DNA of 6,738 nt from CAZCBJ01 sp964496705 (GTDB lineage Bacteria > Chloroflexota > Anaerolineae > Anaerolineales > Anaerolineaceae): positions 1 through 6,738 of the forward strand of contig CAZCBJ010000215.1 of assembly GCA_964496705.1 (NCBI GenBank), in the 5' to 3' direction. The translations under genes and the position numbers were made by a program. The notes under the pieces were generated by a model, which was given only the letters and a program-made list of their open reading frames with translations, made no database searches and was not told the origin of the DNA. Shown piece after piece: positions 1 to 6,692 of this stretch (positions are counted from its first letter, which is position 1; every line of letters starts with the position of its first letter).

Positions 1-2
1 CC

Positions 3-920
3 CCCTCCCGCACCGTCACCCTCACGCGCACACCGCGCCCCACGTTCACACCCTCCCCCACGCGCAGCAGGACGCCCACCAGCAGCCCCACGTCCACGCA
101 AGCGCTCAATCCTGAAACCATTGTGTATTCGCTGGACGGCGCTGCGCTGCGTCTGATCCAATCGGACGGCAGCGGGGACACGCTGCTGTGGAGCGCGGCG
201 GGCGGTGAAACCGCGCAGAACCCGGCCTGGTCGCCGGACGGCGGCACGATTGCCTTTGAGGGCGGCAGCGCCTCCGCTCGCCAGGTGTTCCTGTTCAACG
301 GCGGCGCGGCGGCGCCCCTTGGCGGGCAGCCCGCCGGCGAAACCATGCACCCGGCCTGGTCGCCGGACGGCGGCTGGCTGGCGGTGCGCAATATTCAAAG
401 CAGCCAGTCGGACCTCTATCTGTGCAGCGCAGCCGGCGCAGGATGCTATCCCCTGACCAGCGACGCGGCGGATGACGCTCAGCCCGCCTGGGCTGCGGAT
501 GGTACAACGATTTACTTTGTCTCCGACCGCGGCGGCGCACCCGCGATCTATAAAGTAGCCGTGGGGGCGCCGGGCAGCCCGCCCAGCCCGCTGCCCGAAC
601 CCGGATTGGTCGTATCCGACGTAGACTCTTCCGGCGCCTGGCCGAGCCTTTCCCCGGACGGTGCATCCCTGCTCTTCAGCCGTCGGGTGAGTGGGCTGCG
701 TCAGGTGTTCCGCGCCGCTGCAGATGGCAGCAGCCCGCTGCAACTGACCAACAACGGCAACAATTTTTGCGCCTCGTGGTCGCGTGACGGAGCGCAGATC
801 GTCTTGCTCTCCGACCGGGAGGGCGCGGTGGATATCTGGATCATGAGACAGAACGGTGCGGAGCTGCGTAATCTAACCCGCCTCCCGGCAGGTTACCAGC
901 GCCCCGCCTGGAAGCCCTAA
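3..920 (+). CDS. Secreted/surface protein with Pro/Thr linker and TolB-like (PD40) beta-propeller, 5' partial
   Basis: The reading frame is open to the left edge, so the start lies outside; the GTG at 123 is probably internal. Of 305 visible residues, the first ~35 are a Pro/Thr/Ser/Arg-rich linker of the kind that separates a membrane or N-terminal domain from an outer domain. The rest is a TolB/PD40-type propeller: PAWSPDG-like cores begin near visible residues 73, 116, 160, 213 and 256, and a final truncated PAW core lies at the C-terminus. The N-terminal strand (YSLDGAALRLIQSDG) and this terminal PAW would together make a sixth blade by velcro closure. Such propellers usually bind proteins, peptides or glycans; no catalytic motif is visible. 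The missing N-terminus could be a kinase, a signal peptide or a membrane anchor. It ends 18 bp before the glycosyltransferase, suggesting co-transcription. The fold is confident; the role is unknown. Confidence 0.87.
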   Translation, partial: PSRTVTLTRTPRPTFTPSPTRSRTPTSSPTSTQALNPETIVYSLDGAALRLIQSDGSGDTLLWSAAGGETAQNPAWSPDGGTIAFEGGSASARQVFLFNGGAAAPLGGQPAGETMHPAWSPDGGWLAVRNIQSSQSDLYLCSAAGAGCYPLTSDAADDAQPAWAADGTTIYFVSDRGGAPAIYKVAVGAPGSPPSPLPEPGLVVSDVDSSGAWPSLSPDGASLLFSRRVSGLRQVFRAAADGSSPLQLTNNGNNFCASWSRDGAQIVLLSDREGAVDIWIMRQNGAELRNLTRLPAGYQRPAWKP

Positions 921-938
921 ACAGGGCAGGAGGTTTCC

Positions 939-2174
939 ATGAAGGTCATCCTGCTGCATACCTCAGCCCCGCCAGTGGTCGGCGGGGTGGAAACGGTCAT
1001 CGCCAACCAGGCGCTGCAACTGGCGCGCGCCGGCCACACCGTGCGCATCCTGACCGGGCGCGGCACCACCTGGGACGCGCGCACGCCGGTGGACGTGCTG
1101 CCGCGCCTGGATGCGCGCCATCCCGCCTGCTTGAAAGCCAAGAACAGCCTCGATAACGGCAGGGTGCCCGAGGATTTTGAGAGCCTGGTGGGACAGGTGC
1201 AATCCGACCTGCTGCGCGCGCTGGCCGGAGCCGACGTGGTCATCGCACACAATGTGGCTTCACTAAACAAAAATCTGGCGCTGACCGCCGCGCTGCACAA
1301 CCTGCTGCAGGCCGGACAACTGCGCCGCCTGATCCTCTGGCATCACGATCTGGCCTGGATGACCCAGCGCTATCAGAGCGAGCTGCATCCCGGCTGGCCG
1401 TGGGATTTACTGCGCACGCCCTGGCCGGGCGCCCGTCAGGTGGCCGTCTCAGAGGTGCGCCGCGAGGAGCTGGCTGGACTGCTGGGCATCCCATTGACCG
1501 AGATCGCGGTAGTTCCGGGCGGGCTGGACCTGGCGCGCTTTCTGGCACTGCAGCCGCGCACCCTGGGGCTGCTCGATCAGTTCCAACTCCTGCTGGCCTC
1601 ACCCATCCTGCTCATGCCGGTGCGCCTGACGCGCCGCAAGAACATCGAGCTGGCCCTGGAAACCCTGGCAGCGCTGCGCCGCGACCTGCCCCGCGCTGCA
1701 ATGGTGGTCACCGGCACCGCCAGCAACCCAGAATATCTCGAGCGGCTGCTCAAATTGCGCGCCGAGCTTGGATTGGAGGGGGCGGCGCACCTGGTGGCTG
1801 AATTTTCGCCCGAGGGGCTGCCGGAGGAATGTCTGGCGGATTTCTATCGGGTGGCCGATGCGCTGCTGCTCACCAGCCGCGAGGAAGGCTTTGGGCTGCC
1901 CATCCTGGAAGCCGGACTGGCGCGCCTGCCCATTTTCTGCACCGCCCTGGCCGCGCTGCGCGACCTGGCTGGGCACTGGGCCAACTACTTCGCGCCGGAT
2001 GACGAGCCCAAGTACATCGCCCGCCTGATCACCAAAACGCTCAAAACTGACCCCGTCTACCGCCTGCGCGTGCGCGTGCGCCAGGAATATGTCTGGCAGT
2101 CCATCTACCTGCGCTGCCTGGCGCCGCTGCTGGAAGAGGAATCCGCAGATGGCGCAGATTTTCGCAGATCATAA
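939..2174 (+). CDS. GT4-type (GT-B fold) glycosyltransferase
   Basis: This 411-residue protein has the size and two-domain layout of retaining GT-B glycosyltransferases of family GT4. The N-terminal Rossmann half opens with MKVILLHTSAPPVVGGVE, with the acceptor-side Gly-Gly at 15-16. The C-terminal half carries the nucleotide-sugar site: R229 and K234 in PVRLTRRKNIE match the usual phosphate-binding Arg/Lys pair, and the E-x7-E motif is E316-E324 in EGFGLPILE. No signal peptide or membrane helix is evident, so it is probably cytoplasmic or peripheral, adding a sugar from an activated donor to a glycan, lipid or protein. Donor and acceptor cannot be read from sequence. AGGAGG at 928-933 sits five bases before the ATG and fixes the start. 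The last ten residues (SADGADFRRS) are encoded by the CGCAGAT repeat and look like an acquired tail, not part of the fold. Confidence 0.9.
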   Translation: MKVILLHTSAPPVVGGVETVIANQALQLARAGHTVRILTGRGTTWDARTPVDVLPRLDARHPACLKAKNSLDNGRVPEDFESLVGQVQSDLLRALAGADVVIAHNVASLNKNLALTAALHNLLQAGQLRRLILWHHDLAWMTQRYQSELHPGWPWDLLRTPWPGARQVAVSEVRREELAGLLGIPLTEIAVVPGGLDLARFLALQPRTLGLLDQFQLLLASPILLMPVRLTRRKNIELALETLAALRRDLPRAAMVVTGTASNPEYLERLLKLRAELGLEGAAHLVAEFSPEGLPEECLADFYRVADALLLTSREEGFGLPILEAGLARLPIFCTALAALRDLAGHWANYFAPDDEPKYIARLITKTLKTDPVYRLRVRVRQEYVWQSIYLRCLAPLLEEESADGADFRRS

Positions 2175-2259
2175 ACAAAGAAGATGAAAATAGGGATTTG
2201 TCTACCTCTCTATCATTGCAGATAAATAATTTTATCTGCGCCCATCAGCGAAATCTGCG
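2144..2259. repeat. Mirror-symmetric CGCAGAT heptamer array spanning the convergent gene ends
   Basis: Three plus-strand CGCAGAT copies lie at 2144-2150, 2153-2159 and 2163-2169. Three minus-strand copies lie at 2253-2259, 2244-2250 (CGCTGAT variant) and 2234-2240. Read from the outside inward, both arms have the same 9-then-10 bp periods, so the array is an interrupted inverted repeat. A fragment, TGCAGAT, occurs at 2218-2224. The arms could pair over about 21 of 27 positions around a loop of roughly 64 bases. The left arm encodes the end of the glycosyltransferase and the right arm the end of GatB, each just before a TAA stop. There is no U-run on either side, so this is not a standard intrinsic terminator, though a bidirectional end or a mobile REP-like element are both possible. 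Confidence 0.8.
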
Positions 2260-3716
2260 GGTAGCCTTCTTTGCGCCAATTCCCGTTCCAACTCGACCTG
2301 CACCAACTGCGGGTTGGCCTGCCCGCGCATGCGGCGCATCACCTGACCAAAAAACCAGTTGGCCAGCGTCTCTTTGCCGCCCAAATAGCTGGCCAGCTCC
2401 TGGGGATGCTCGTCCAGCACCTGCGCCACCAGCGCGGCGATGCGGACATGATCCGAGATTTGCTGGCGTCCCCCGGCGCGGATGATCTCGCCCGCCGGTC
2501 GGCCGCTCGCCAGCATCTCGCCCAACACCGCGTGGGCGGTGGTCAGGTTCACCTCGCCGCCGGCAGTCAGGCGCGCCAACTCGGCCAGGCCCTGCGGGCT
2601 GACCCGCAATTGCTCCAGCGTTTCACCGCTGGTGTTCATCCAGGCGAACAGCTCGCCGGTGATCCAATGGACGATCGCGCGCGGCGGCACCTGCGGCGCG
2701 CTGCGCAGCGCGGCTTCAAAATAGGCCGCCAGGGCTTCATCCTCCGCCAGCCGGCGCGCATCCGCCAGCCCGATGCCATGCGCCTGCGCCAGGCGTTGCG
2801 CGCGGGCGCGCGGCAGTTCCGGCAGCCCGAAGCGCACCGCCGCCTCCCAGACCTCGTCCACCACCAGCGGCGGCAGGTCTGGCTCGGGGAAGTAGCGGTA
2901 ATCGTGGGCTTCCTCCTTGGAGCGCTGCGAAAAGGTCATCCCGTTCAGGTCGTCCCAGCCCAGCGTCTGCTGGACGACCGGCTCGCCGCGTTCCAACAGC
3001 GCGGACTGGCGTTGGATTTCGTAGGCGCAGGCGCGCTCCAGCGCGCGGAAGCTGTTCAGGTTCTTGATTTCCACCCGCGTGCCCAGCTCCTCCGTTCCCG
3101 CCGGGCGCAGCGATACGTTGGCTTCGAAGCGGATCACGCCCTTTTCCATGTCTCCCGAATTGACCCCCAGCGCGCGCAGCACCGCGCGGATTTCGCCGGC
3201 GTAGCTGCGCGCCTCCTCCGGCGAGCGCAGGTCCGGCTCCGAGACGATCTCCAGCAGCGCCACCCCGGCCCGGTTGAGATCCACCAGCGAGAAGCTCTCC
3301 CCGTTGCGAGTCACGTGGCTCAGCTTGCCGGTGTCCTCCTCCAGGTGCACGCGGCGGATGCGCACGCGCTTCTCTCCCGCCGGCGTGTCAATGGTCACCT
3401 GCCCGCCCAGCGCCAGCGGGTATTCGTACTGTGAAATCTGATAGCCCTTGGGCAGATCCGGGTAGAAGTAATTCTTGCGCGCGAACAGGCTGGAGCGCAC
3501 AATCGCGCAGCCCAGCGCCGCCGCGGCGCGCAGCCCGTATTCCACCGCCTGACGATTGATCACCGGCAGCGCGCCGGGCATCCCCGCGCACACCGGGCAG
3601 ACCGCGCTGTTGGGCTGTGCGCGGGTGGTATCTACCACCGGGCAGGCGCAGAACATCTTGCTGCGCGTCAGCAGCTCGGCGTGAATCTCCAATCCGATGA
3701 CAGGTTCATAGGGCAT
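2232..3716 (-). CDS. gatB: Asp-tRNA(Asn)/Glu-tRNA(Gln) amidotransferase subunit B
   Basis: GatB, with GatA and GatC, converts misacylated Glu-tRNA(Gln) and Asp-tRNA(Asn) to Gln- and Asn-tRNA in the cytoplasm; B phosphorylates the side chain and binds the tRNA. The 494 residues contain the family landmarks in order: YEPVIGLEIH (E10, H12 in the catalytic region), a likely zinc site at Cys23, 25, 40 and 43, FARKNYFYPDLPKGYQ, HLEEDTG, DLNRAGVALLEIVSEPD, EIKNLNSF and HDYRYFPEPDLPP. A C-terminal YqeY-like tail domain follows with GQANPQ. I place the start at 3716 because the family begins at M-P-Y-E; the 19 extra codons to 3773 run through a terminator hairpin. No Shine-Dalgarno precedes 3716. The last ten residues (LPADFADGRR) derive largely from the CGCAGAT repeat. 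GatA and GatC are not in the window. Confidence 0.96.
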   Translation of the reverse strand: MPYEPVIGLEIHAELLTRSKMFCACPVVDTTRAQPNSAVCPVCAGMPGALPVINRQAVEYGLRAAAALGCAIVRSSLFARKNYFYPDLPKGYQISQYEYPLALGGQVTIDTPAGEKRVRIRRVHLEEDTGKLSHVTRNGESFSLVDLNRAGVALLEIVSEPDLRSPEEARSYAGEIRAVLRALGVNSGDMEKGVIRFEANVSLRPAGTEELGTRVEIKNLNSFRALERACAYEIQRQSALLERGEPVVQQTLGWDDLNGMTFSQRSKEEAHDYRYFPEPDLPPLVVDEVWEAAVRFGLPELPRARAQRLAQAHGIGLADARRLAEDEALAAYFEAALRSAPQVPPRAIVHWITGELFAWMNTSGETLEQLRVSPQGLAELARLTAGGEVNLTTAHAVLGEMLASGRPAGEIIRAGGRQQISDHVRIAALVAQVLDEHPQELASYLGGKETLANWFFGQVMRRMRGQANPQLVQVELERELAQRRLPADFADGRR

Positions 3717-3723
3717 GGGGGCG

Positions 3724-3732
3724 ATTGTAACA
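3724..3732 (-). promoter_or_regulatory. Candidate extended -10 promoter for leaderless gatB
   Basis: On the minus strand TGTTACAAT forms an extended -10 (TGn plus TACAAT, hexamer 3729-3724). Seven bases separate it from the gatB ATG, so transcription would start at or next to the A of the start codon. No good -35 hexamer is seen at 17 bp. With no Shine-Dalgarno upstream, this fits leaderless translation. Inference from motif and spacing only. Confidence 0.5.
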
Positions 3733-3752
3733 TGAATGGGATGAAGGTTTGG

Positions 3753-3786
3753 AAAAAAGCCCCACCCGGGCATGCCGCCCGGGTGG
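3753..3786 (-). terminator. Intrinsic terminator of the sugar transporter operon
   Basis: CCACCCGGGC (3762-3771) and GCCCGGGTGG (3777-3786) form a perfect 10-bp GC-rich stem with a 5-base loop. On the minus strand the stem is followed by GGC and then six T (3758-3753), the form of a rho-independent terminator. The plus-strand side lacks a comparable T run, so it acts leftward. It lies 29 bp beyond the permease stop and before the gatB promoter candidate, separating the two units. Confidence 0.88.
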
Positions 3787-3815
3787 TCAAAAATTGCCTG
3801 GATTTGCAGTGCGGC

Positions 3816-5006
3816 TTACTTGCCACGGGTGCGGGTGGCCACATCGAAGATCACCGCTGCTGCCAGCACGGCGCCACGCACCATGTATTGGTACGAAATT
3901 CCGATCCCCATCAGGTTCATCCCACTCGTCAGCGACATCATCACCAGCGCACCAATGATCGAGCCGACCACCTTTCCTACCCCGCCTGCCGCCGAGACGC
4001 CGCCCACATACGCCGCGGCGATGGCGTCCAACTCCCATAACGTGCCAGCCGTGGTAGTGGCGGATTGCAGACGAGAGGCGAACAAAATGCCTGATAGTGC
4101 CGAGAGCATGCCCATCGAGCCAAAGACGACATAGATGATGTTCTTAACGCTGATGCCGCTCAACTCGGCCGCTTCCGGGTTGCCGCCAGCAGCGTAAATA
4201 TGCCGCCCAAGGATGGTTTGTGAGGCGACGAAATTATAAATCAGCACCACAACCAGCACCACCACCGCGGTCCATGAAAGCCCCTGATAACCAGCCAGCA
4301 GCCAGGTGACACCGCCGATCAGCAGCGACATGAACATCAACTTGATCATGAACAGGTTCACCGGAAGGACTTCAAAATTATACGCCTGCTTCTTCTTGCG
4401 ACTGTTAATCTCGCTGATGACCAACGATACGATCGCCACCAGCCCGAGAATCAGTGTTAGCTTGTGTATGCCCGGCAAAAAAGCGCTTTCTGCGCTGAAG
4501 ATATCCGGAACAAAACCGTTGCCGATGGCGTTGAAGGCTTTGTCAGGGATGATAATCGTGCCGGTGCTTTCGGTGACCACCAGGATGGCCCCGCGGTAGA
4601 TCAACCAACCCGCCAGCGAGGCGACGAATGAGGGAATTTTCAACTGCGCCACCAGGAAGGCGGTGATCAAACCGGCAACGACCCCCAAACCCATCGTCAT
4701 CGGGATGACCACATATACCGGCAGCTTCCATTGCACCATGGCGATAGCCGCGATGGCGCCCAGAAAACCGCCCAGAAATCCCACAGACAAGTCGATATGC
4801 CGGACCACGATGACCAATGTCATCCCCACCGCCAGCACAGCGATATATCCGGACTGGTTCACCAGGTTAACGATGTTCCGTGAGGAAATGAATGTGCCCG
4901 AGGTGGTAATCGTGAAATAAACCATGATGACAAACAACGCAATCCACATGCCGTATTCGCGAATGTTTTGTCGTAATACCTTCTGCAAATCTCTAACGAA
5001 TGACAT
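3816..5006 (-). CDS. gguB: Sugar ABC transporter permease, GguB/MmsB (XylH-like) type
   Basis: This 396-residue inner-membrane permease belongs to the RbsC/XylH branch of carbohydrate-uptake (CUT2) transporters. It has about ten hydrophobic segments from residue ~19 to ~388. Family landmarks are the IDLSVG turn (71-76), the cytoplasmic coupling loop GGNPEAAELSGI (274-285), ELDAIAAAYVGG with a second glycine cluster (325-344), and YQYMVRGAVLAAAVIFDVATR near the end, which resembles GguB/MmsB and XylH more than RbsC. Two copies would form the channel, driven by the ATPase encoded just upstream and fed by a periplasmic or lipoprotein sugar-binding protein not seen here. AGGAGGT at 5017-5011 fixes the start. 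Only 9 bp separate it from the ATPase stop. GguB/MmsB homologues move several monosaccharides such as galactose, arabinose or xylose; the exact substrate is not readable. Its GC content is visibly below that of gatB. Confidence 0.93.
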   Translation of the reverse strand: MSFVRDLQKVLRQNIREYGMWIALFVIMVYFTITTSGTFISSRNIVNLVNQSGYIAVLAVGMTLVIVVRHIDLSVGFLGGFLGAIAAIAMVQWKLPVYVVIPMTMGLGVVAGLITAFLVAQLKIPSFVASLAGWLIYRGAILVVTESTGTIIIPDKAFNAIGNGFVPDIFSAESAFLPGIHKLTLILGLVAIVSLVISEINSRKKKQAYNFEVLPVNLFMIKLMFMSLLIGGVTWLLAGYQGLSWTAVVVLVVVLIYNFVASQTILGRHIYAAGGNPEAAELSGISVKNIIYVVFGSMGMLSALSGILFASRLQSATTTAGTLWELDAIAAAYVGGVSAAGGVGKVVGSIIGALVMMSLTSGMNLMGIGISYQYMVRGAVLAAAVIFDVATRTRGK

Positions 5007-5010
5007 ATCA

Positions 5011-5018
5011 ACCTCCTA
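5011..5018 (-). promoter_or_regulatory. Shine-Dalgarno of gguB overlapping the gguA stop codon
   Basis: On the minus strand TAGGAGGT combines the TAG stop of the ATPase gene (5018-5016) with the AGGAGGT ribosome-binding site of the permease (5017-5011), four bases before its ATG. A ribosome terminating on the first gene covers the start site of the second, so translational coupling is likely. Confidence 0.85.
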
Positions 5019-6555
5019 GTAATCGGTTGCCAGTTGCATGATTTTTTCCTGGGACGCTTCTTCCACCGGCATCTCACCTGCGATTCGACCCGCGGATACG
5101 ATGTAGATCCGATCGCTCATTCCCAGAATCTCGGGGAGTTCGGAAGAGATCATGATAATGCTCATTCCCTCTTCAAGCAACCGTTGTATGATCAGATAGA
5201 TCTCGTATTTTGCGCCCACGTCTATACCGCGGGTTGGCTCATCGAGGATTAGCACATCCGGTTTGACAAATAACCACTTTCCAAGTGAAACCTTTTGCTG
5301 ATTGCCGCCGCTCAAATTGCCAACCGTTTGTTCCACGCTTGGCGTTTTGATGTTCAACGATATTTTGTATTCATTCGCCACCAACACTTCGGCATTTTTG
5401 TCCACCACACCGCGGCGGGAAATTTTATCCAGATTGGCCAGGGTTATATTTTGTTTTACATCTTGAATCAGGATTAATCCATCACCTTTCCGGTCCTCAG
5501 TCGCGTAGGCGACTCCGGCAGCGATAGCCTGTTGAGGATGCGAAAAACGCACCTTTTCTCCCCGGACATACATCTCACCGGTGATCCGGTAACCATCCGG
5601 ATTTCCAAACAAACTCAATGCCAGTTCCGTGCGCCCTGAGCCCATCAATCCTGCAAAGCCGATGATTTCACCTTTCCTCACGTTGAAGTTGATATCGCGG
5701 AGGATATCGCGACCAAAAATCGGACTGTAGGCACTCCAGTTCCTGACCTCGAGAACGATTTCTTCAGATGGTTTGTGCTGCCGCTTGGGATAAATATTGT
5801 CGATCTCACGCCCCACCATGTGCTTGATCAGCACATTTTCTGTCACTTCTCCCTTGTGGGCGTCCAGGGTGCAAACAGTGAGTCCGTCGCGTAAAACGGT
5901 AACCGTATCGGCGATACGAATCACTTCCCGCAGTTTATGGGAGATCAAAACGCATGTGACCCCCTGCTCTTTCAATTCATGCAACAACTTGAACAGATTA
6001 TCGCAGTCATTTTCATTCAAAGATGCGGTGGGCTCATCCAGGATGAGCAGTTTGACATCCCGGCTTAAGGCCTTGGCTATTTCGACCAACTGTTGCTGGC
6101 CAACCCCCAAATTCCTCACCTTGGTAGCAGGATTGACATCCAGGCGTACGATGCGCAGCATTTCACCAGCTCTTTTGATGGTTTCATTCCAATCCACCAT
6201 AAAACCATTACTTTTTCTAATCTCATGTCCGAGATATATATTTTCATAAACTGTCAGTTCGGGGATCAACGCCAGTTCCTGATAAATGACCGCAATCCCC
6301 GCCTTTTCACTGTCGGATATACTCGAAAAGGTCTGTTCTTTGCCATCAAACAGGATGCTTCCACTATAGGCGCCATGCGGATAAACTCCACTCAGAACTT
6401 TCATCAGCGTAGATTTTCCCGCACCGTTCTCGCCGACCAGACAATGTATTTCGCCTGCGGCAACAGAAAAATTGACATCGTTTAAGGCCTTCACGCCNNN
6501 NNNNNNNAGGAAACTCCTTGGTGATATGCCTCATCTCCAATATGGGAGTACTCAT
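5016..6555 (-). CDS. gguA: Sugar ABC transporter ATP-binding protein, GguA/MmsA type, containing an assembly gap
   Basis: This double-NBD ATPase energises sugar uptake through the permease encoded downstream. Start ATG 6555 has AGGAGGT upstream and opens MSTPILEMRHITKEFP. The N run 6498-6507 follows, then GVKALNDVNF. Deleting the Ns gives 1530 bases, exactly 509 residues plus stop, and the common family sequence FPGVKAL at the join. Numbering on that protein: NBD1 has Walker A GENGAGKST (K44), Q89, signature LGVGQQQ (~146-152), Walker B LLILDEP (D170/E171) and H203. NBD2 has a degenerate Walker A GLMGSGRTE (~299-307), signature NLSGGNQQ (~410-417) and Walker B ILDEP (D435/E436). This asymmetry is normal for RbsA/MglA/XylG-type ATPases. 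GVYPHGAYSG and the DRKGDGLILIQDVKQNITLANL region (written here as landmarks) point to GguA/MmsA over RbsA. The GTG at 6494 is the internal Val of FPGV, not a start. Confidence 0.93.
6498..6507. other. Assembly gap (10 N) inside gguA
   Basis: Ten ambiguous bases lie between codons for E-F-P and G-V-K-A-L of the ATPase. They shift the nominal frame. The length is probably a placeholder: the true gap must be a multiple of three and is most likely zero because the flanks join into the conserved family sequence. Confidence 0.95.
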
Positions 6556-6558
6556 CCC

Positions 6559-6565
6559 ACCTCCT
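6559..6565 (-). promoter_or_regulatory. Shine-Dalgarno that fixes the gguA start
   Basis: AGGAGGT on the minus strand lies three bases before the ATG at 6555. It supports that start over the apparent GTG start at 6494, which exists only because the N run interrupts the frame. A short CGAA/TTCG stem lies just upstream (about 6569-6580) and might affect access to the site. Confidence 0.85.
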
Positions 6566-6605
6566 GTTGCGAAACCTTCGGATGGACTAATTGCTCATCG
6601 GGCTA

Positions 6606-6611
6606 ATTATA
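6606..6611 (-). promoter_or_regulatory. Candidate -10 box of the sugar transporter operon
   Basis: A perfect TATAAT occurs on the minus strand 50 bases upstream of the gguA ATG, giving a leader of about 44 bases. The hexamer at 17-bp spacing (AGTAGA) is a poor -35, so the promoter may need an activator. The box overlaps by one base the 11-bp word at 6611-6621. Confidence 0.5.
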
Positions 6612-6692
6612 CAGCGCAATGCTGCGCATCTACTAGAATTTTGAAAGAAGCTTCGATGGAGGTGTCAACAGTAACCGCTGACATTGCGCTGT
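6611..6692. promoter_or_regulatory. Inverted pair of ACAGCGCAATG words, candidate operators
   Basis: ACAGCGCAATG at 6611-6621 recurs perfectly inverted at 6682-6692, with centres 71 bp apart. The proximal copy adjoins the TATAAT and also sits in a local palindrome, GCGCA-ATGC-TGCGC. Sugar-transporter operons are commonly controlled by LacI-, ROK- or GntR-type regulators, so a repressor site with an auxiliary site is plausible; no regulator gene is visible. The remainder to the window edge (6693-6738) holds no recognisable gene. Confidence 0.45.

Noticed and set aside
1..110. Low-complexity C-rich stretch as a DNA repeat or array
   Set aside because: It is explained by Pro/Thr/Ser codons of the propeller protein's linker and has no fixed-length unit.
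2271..3434. Long plus-strand open frame opposite gatB
   Set aside because: It is a shadow on a high-GC gene. Its translation is Arg/Gln/His-rich with no family resemblance, while the minus strand is clearly gatB.
3717..3773. A 19-codon N-terminal extension of gatB
   Set aside because: The extra codons run through the terminator stem and T run, and the family begins at M-P-Y-E-P-V-I-G.
3681..4134. Overlapping plus-strand frames over the gatB-gguB junction
   Set aside because: They cross a terminator and read antisense to the permease, with no ribosome site or recognisable domain.
5560..5700. Degenerate Walker A in the second nucleotide-binding domain as a loss of function
   Set aside because: The GLMGSGRTE form is usual in the second half of RbsA/MglA/XylG-type ATPases.
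6364..6555. 63-codon minus-strand frame starting at 6555 and reading through the Ns
   Set aside because: It reads the wrong frame after the N run. Its first 16 codons are the true N-terminus of the ATPase.
6663..6668. TTGACA on the minus strand as a -35 box
   Set aside because: At 17 bp downstream the hexamer is TTCAAA (three of six matches), and the good TATAAT is about 50 bp away, too far to pair with it.
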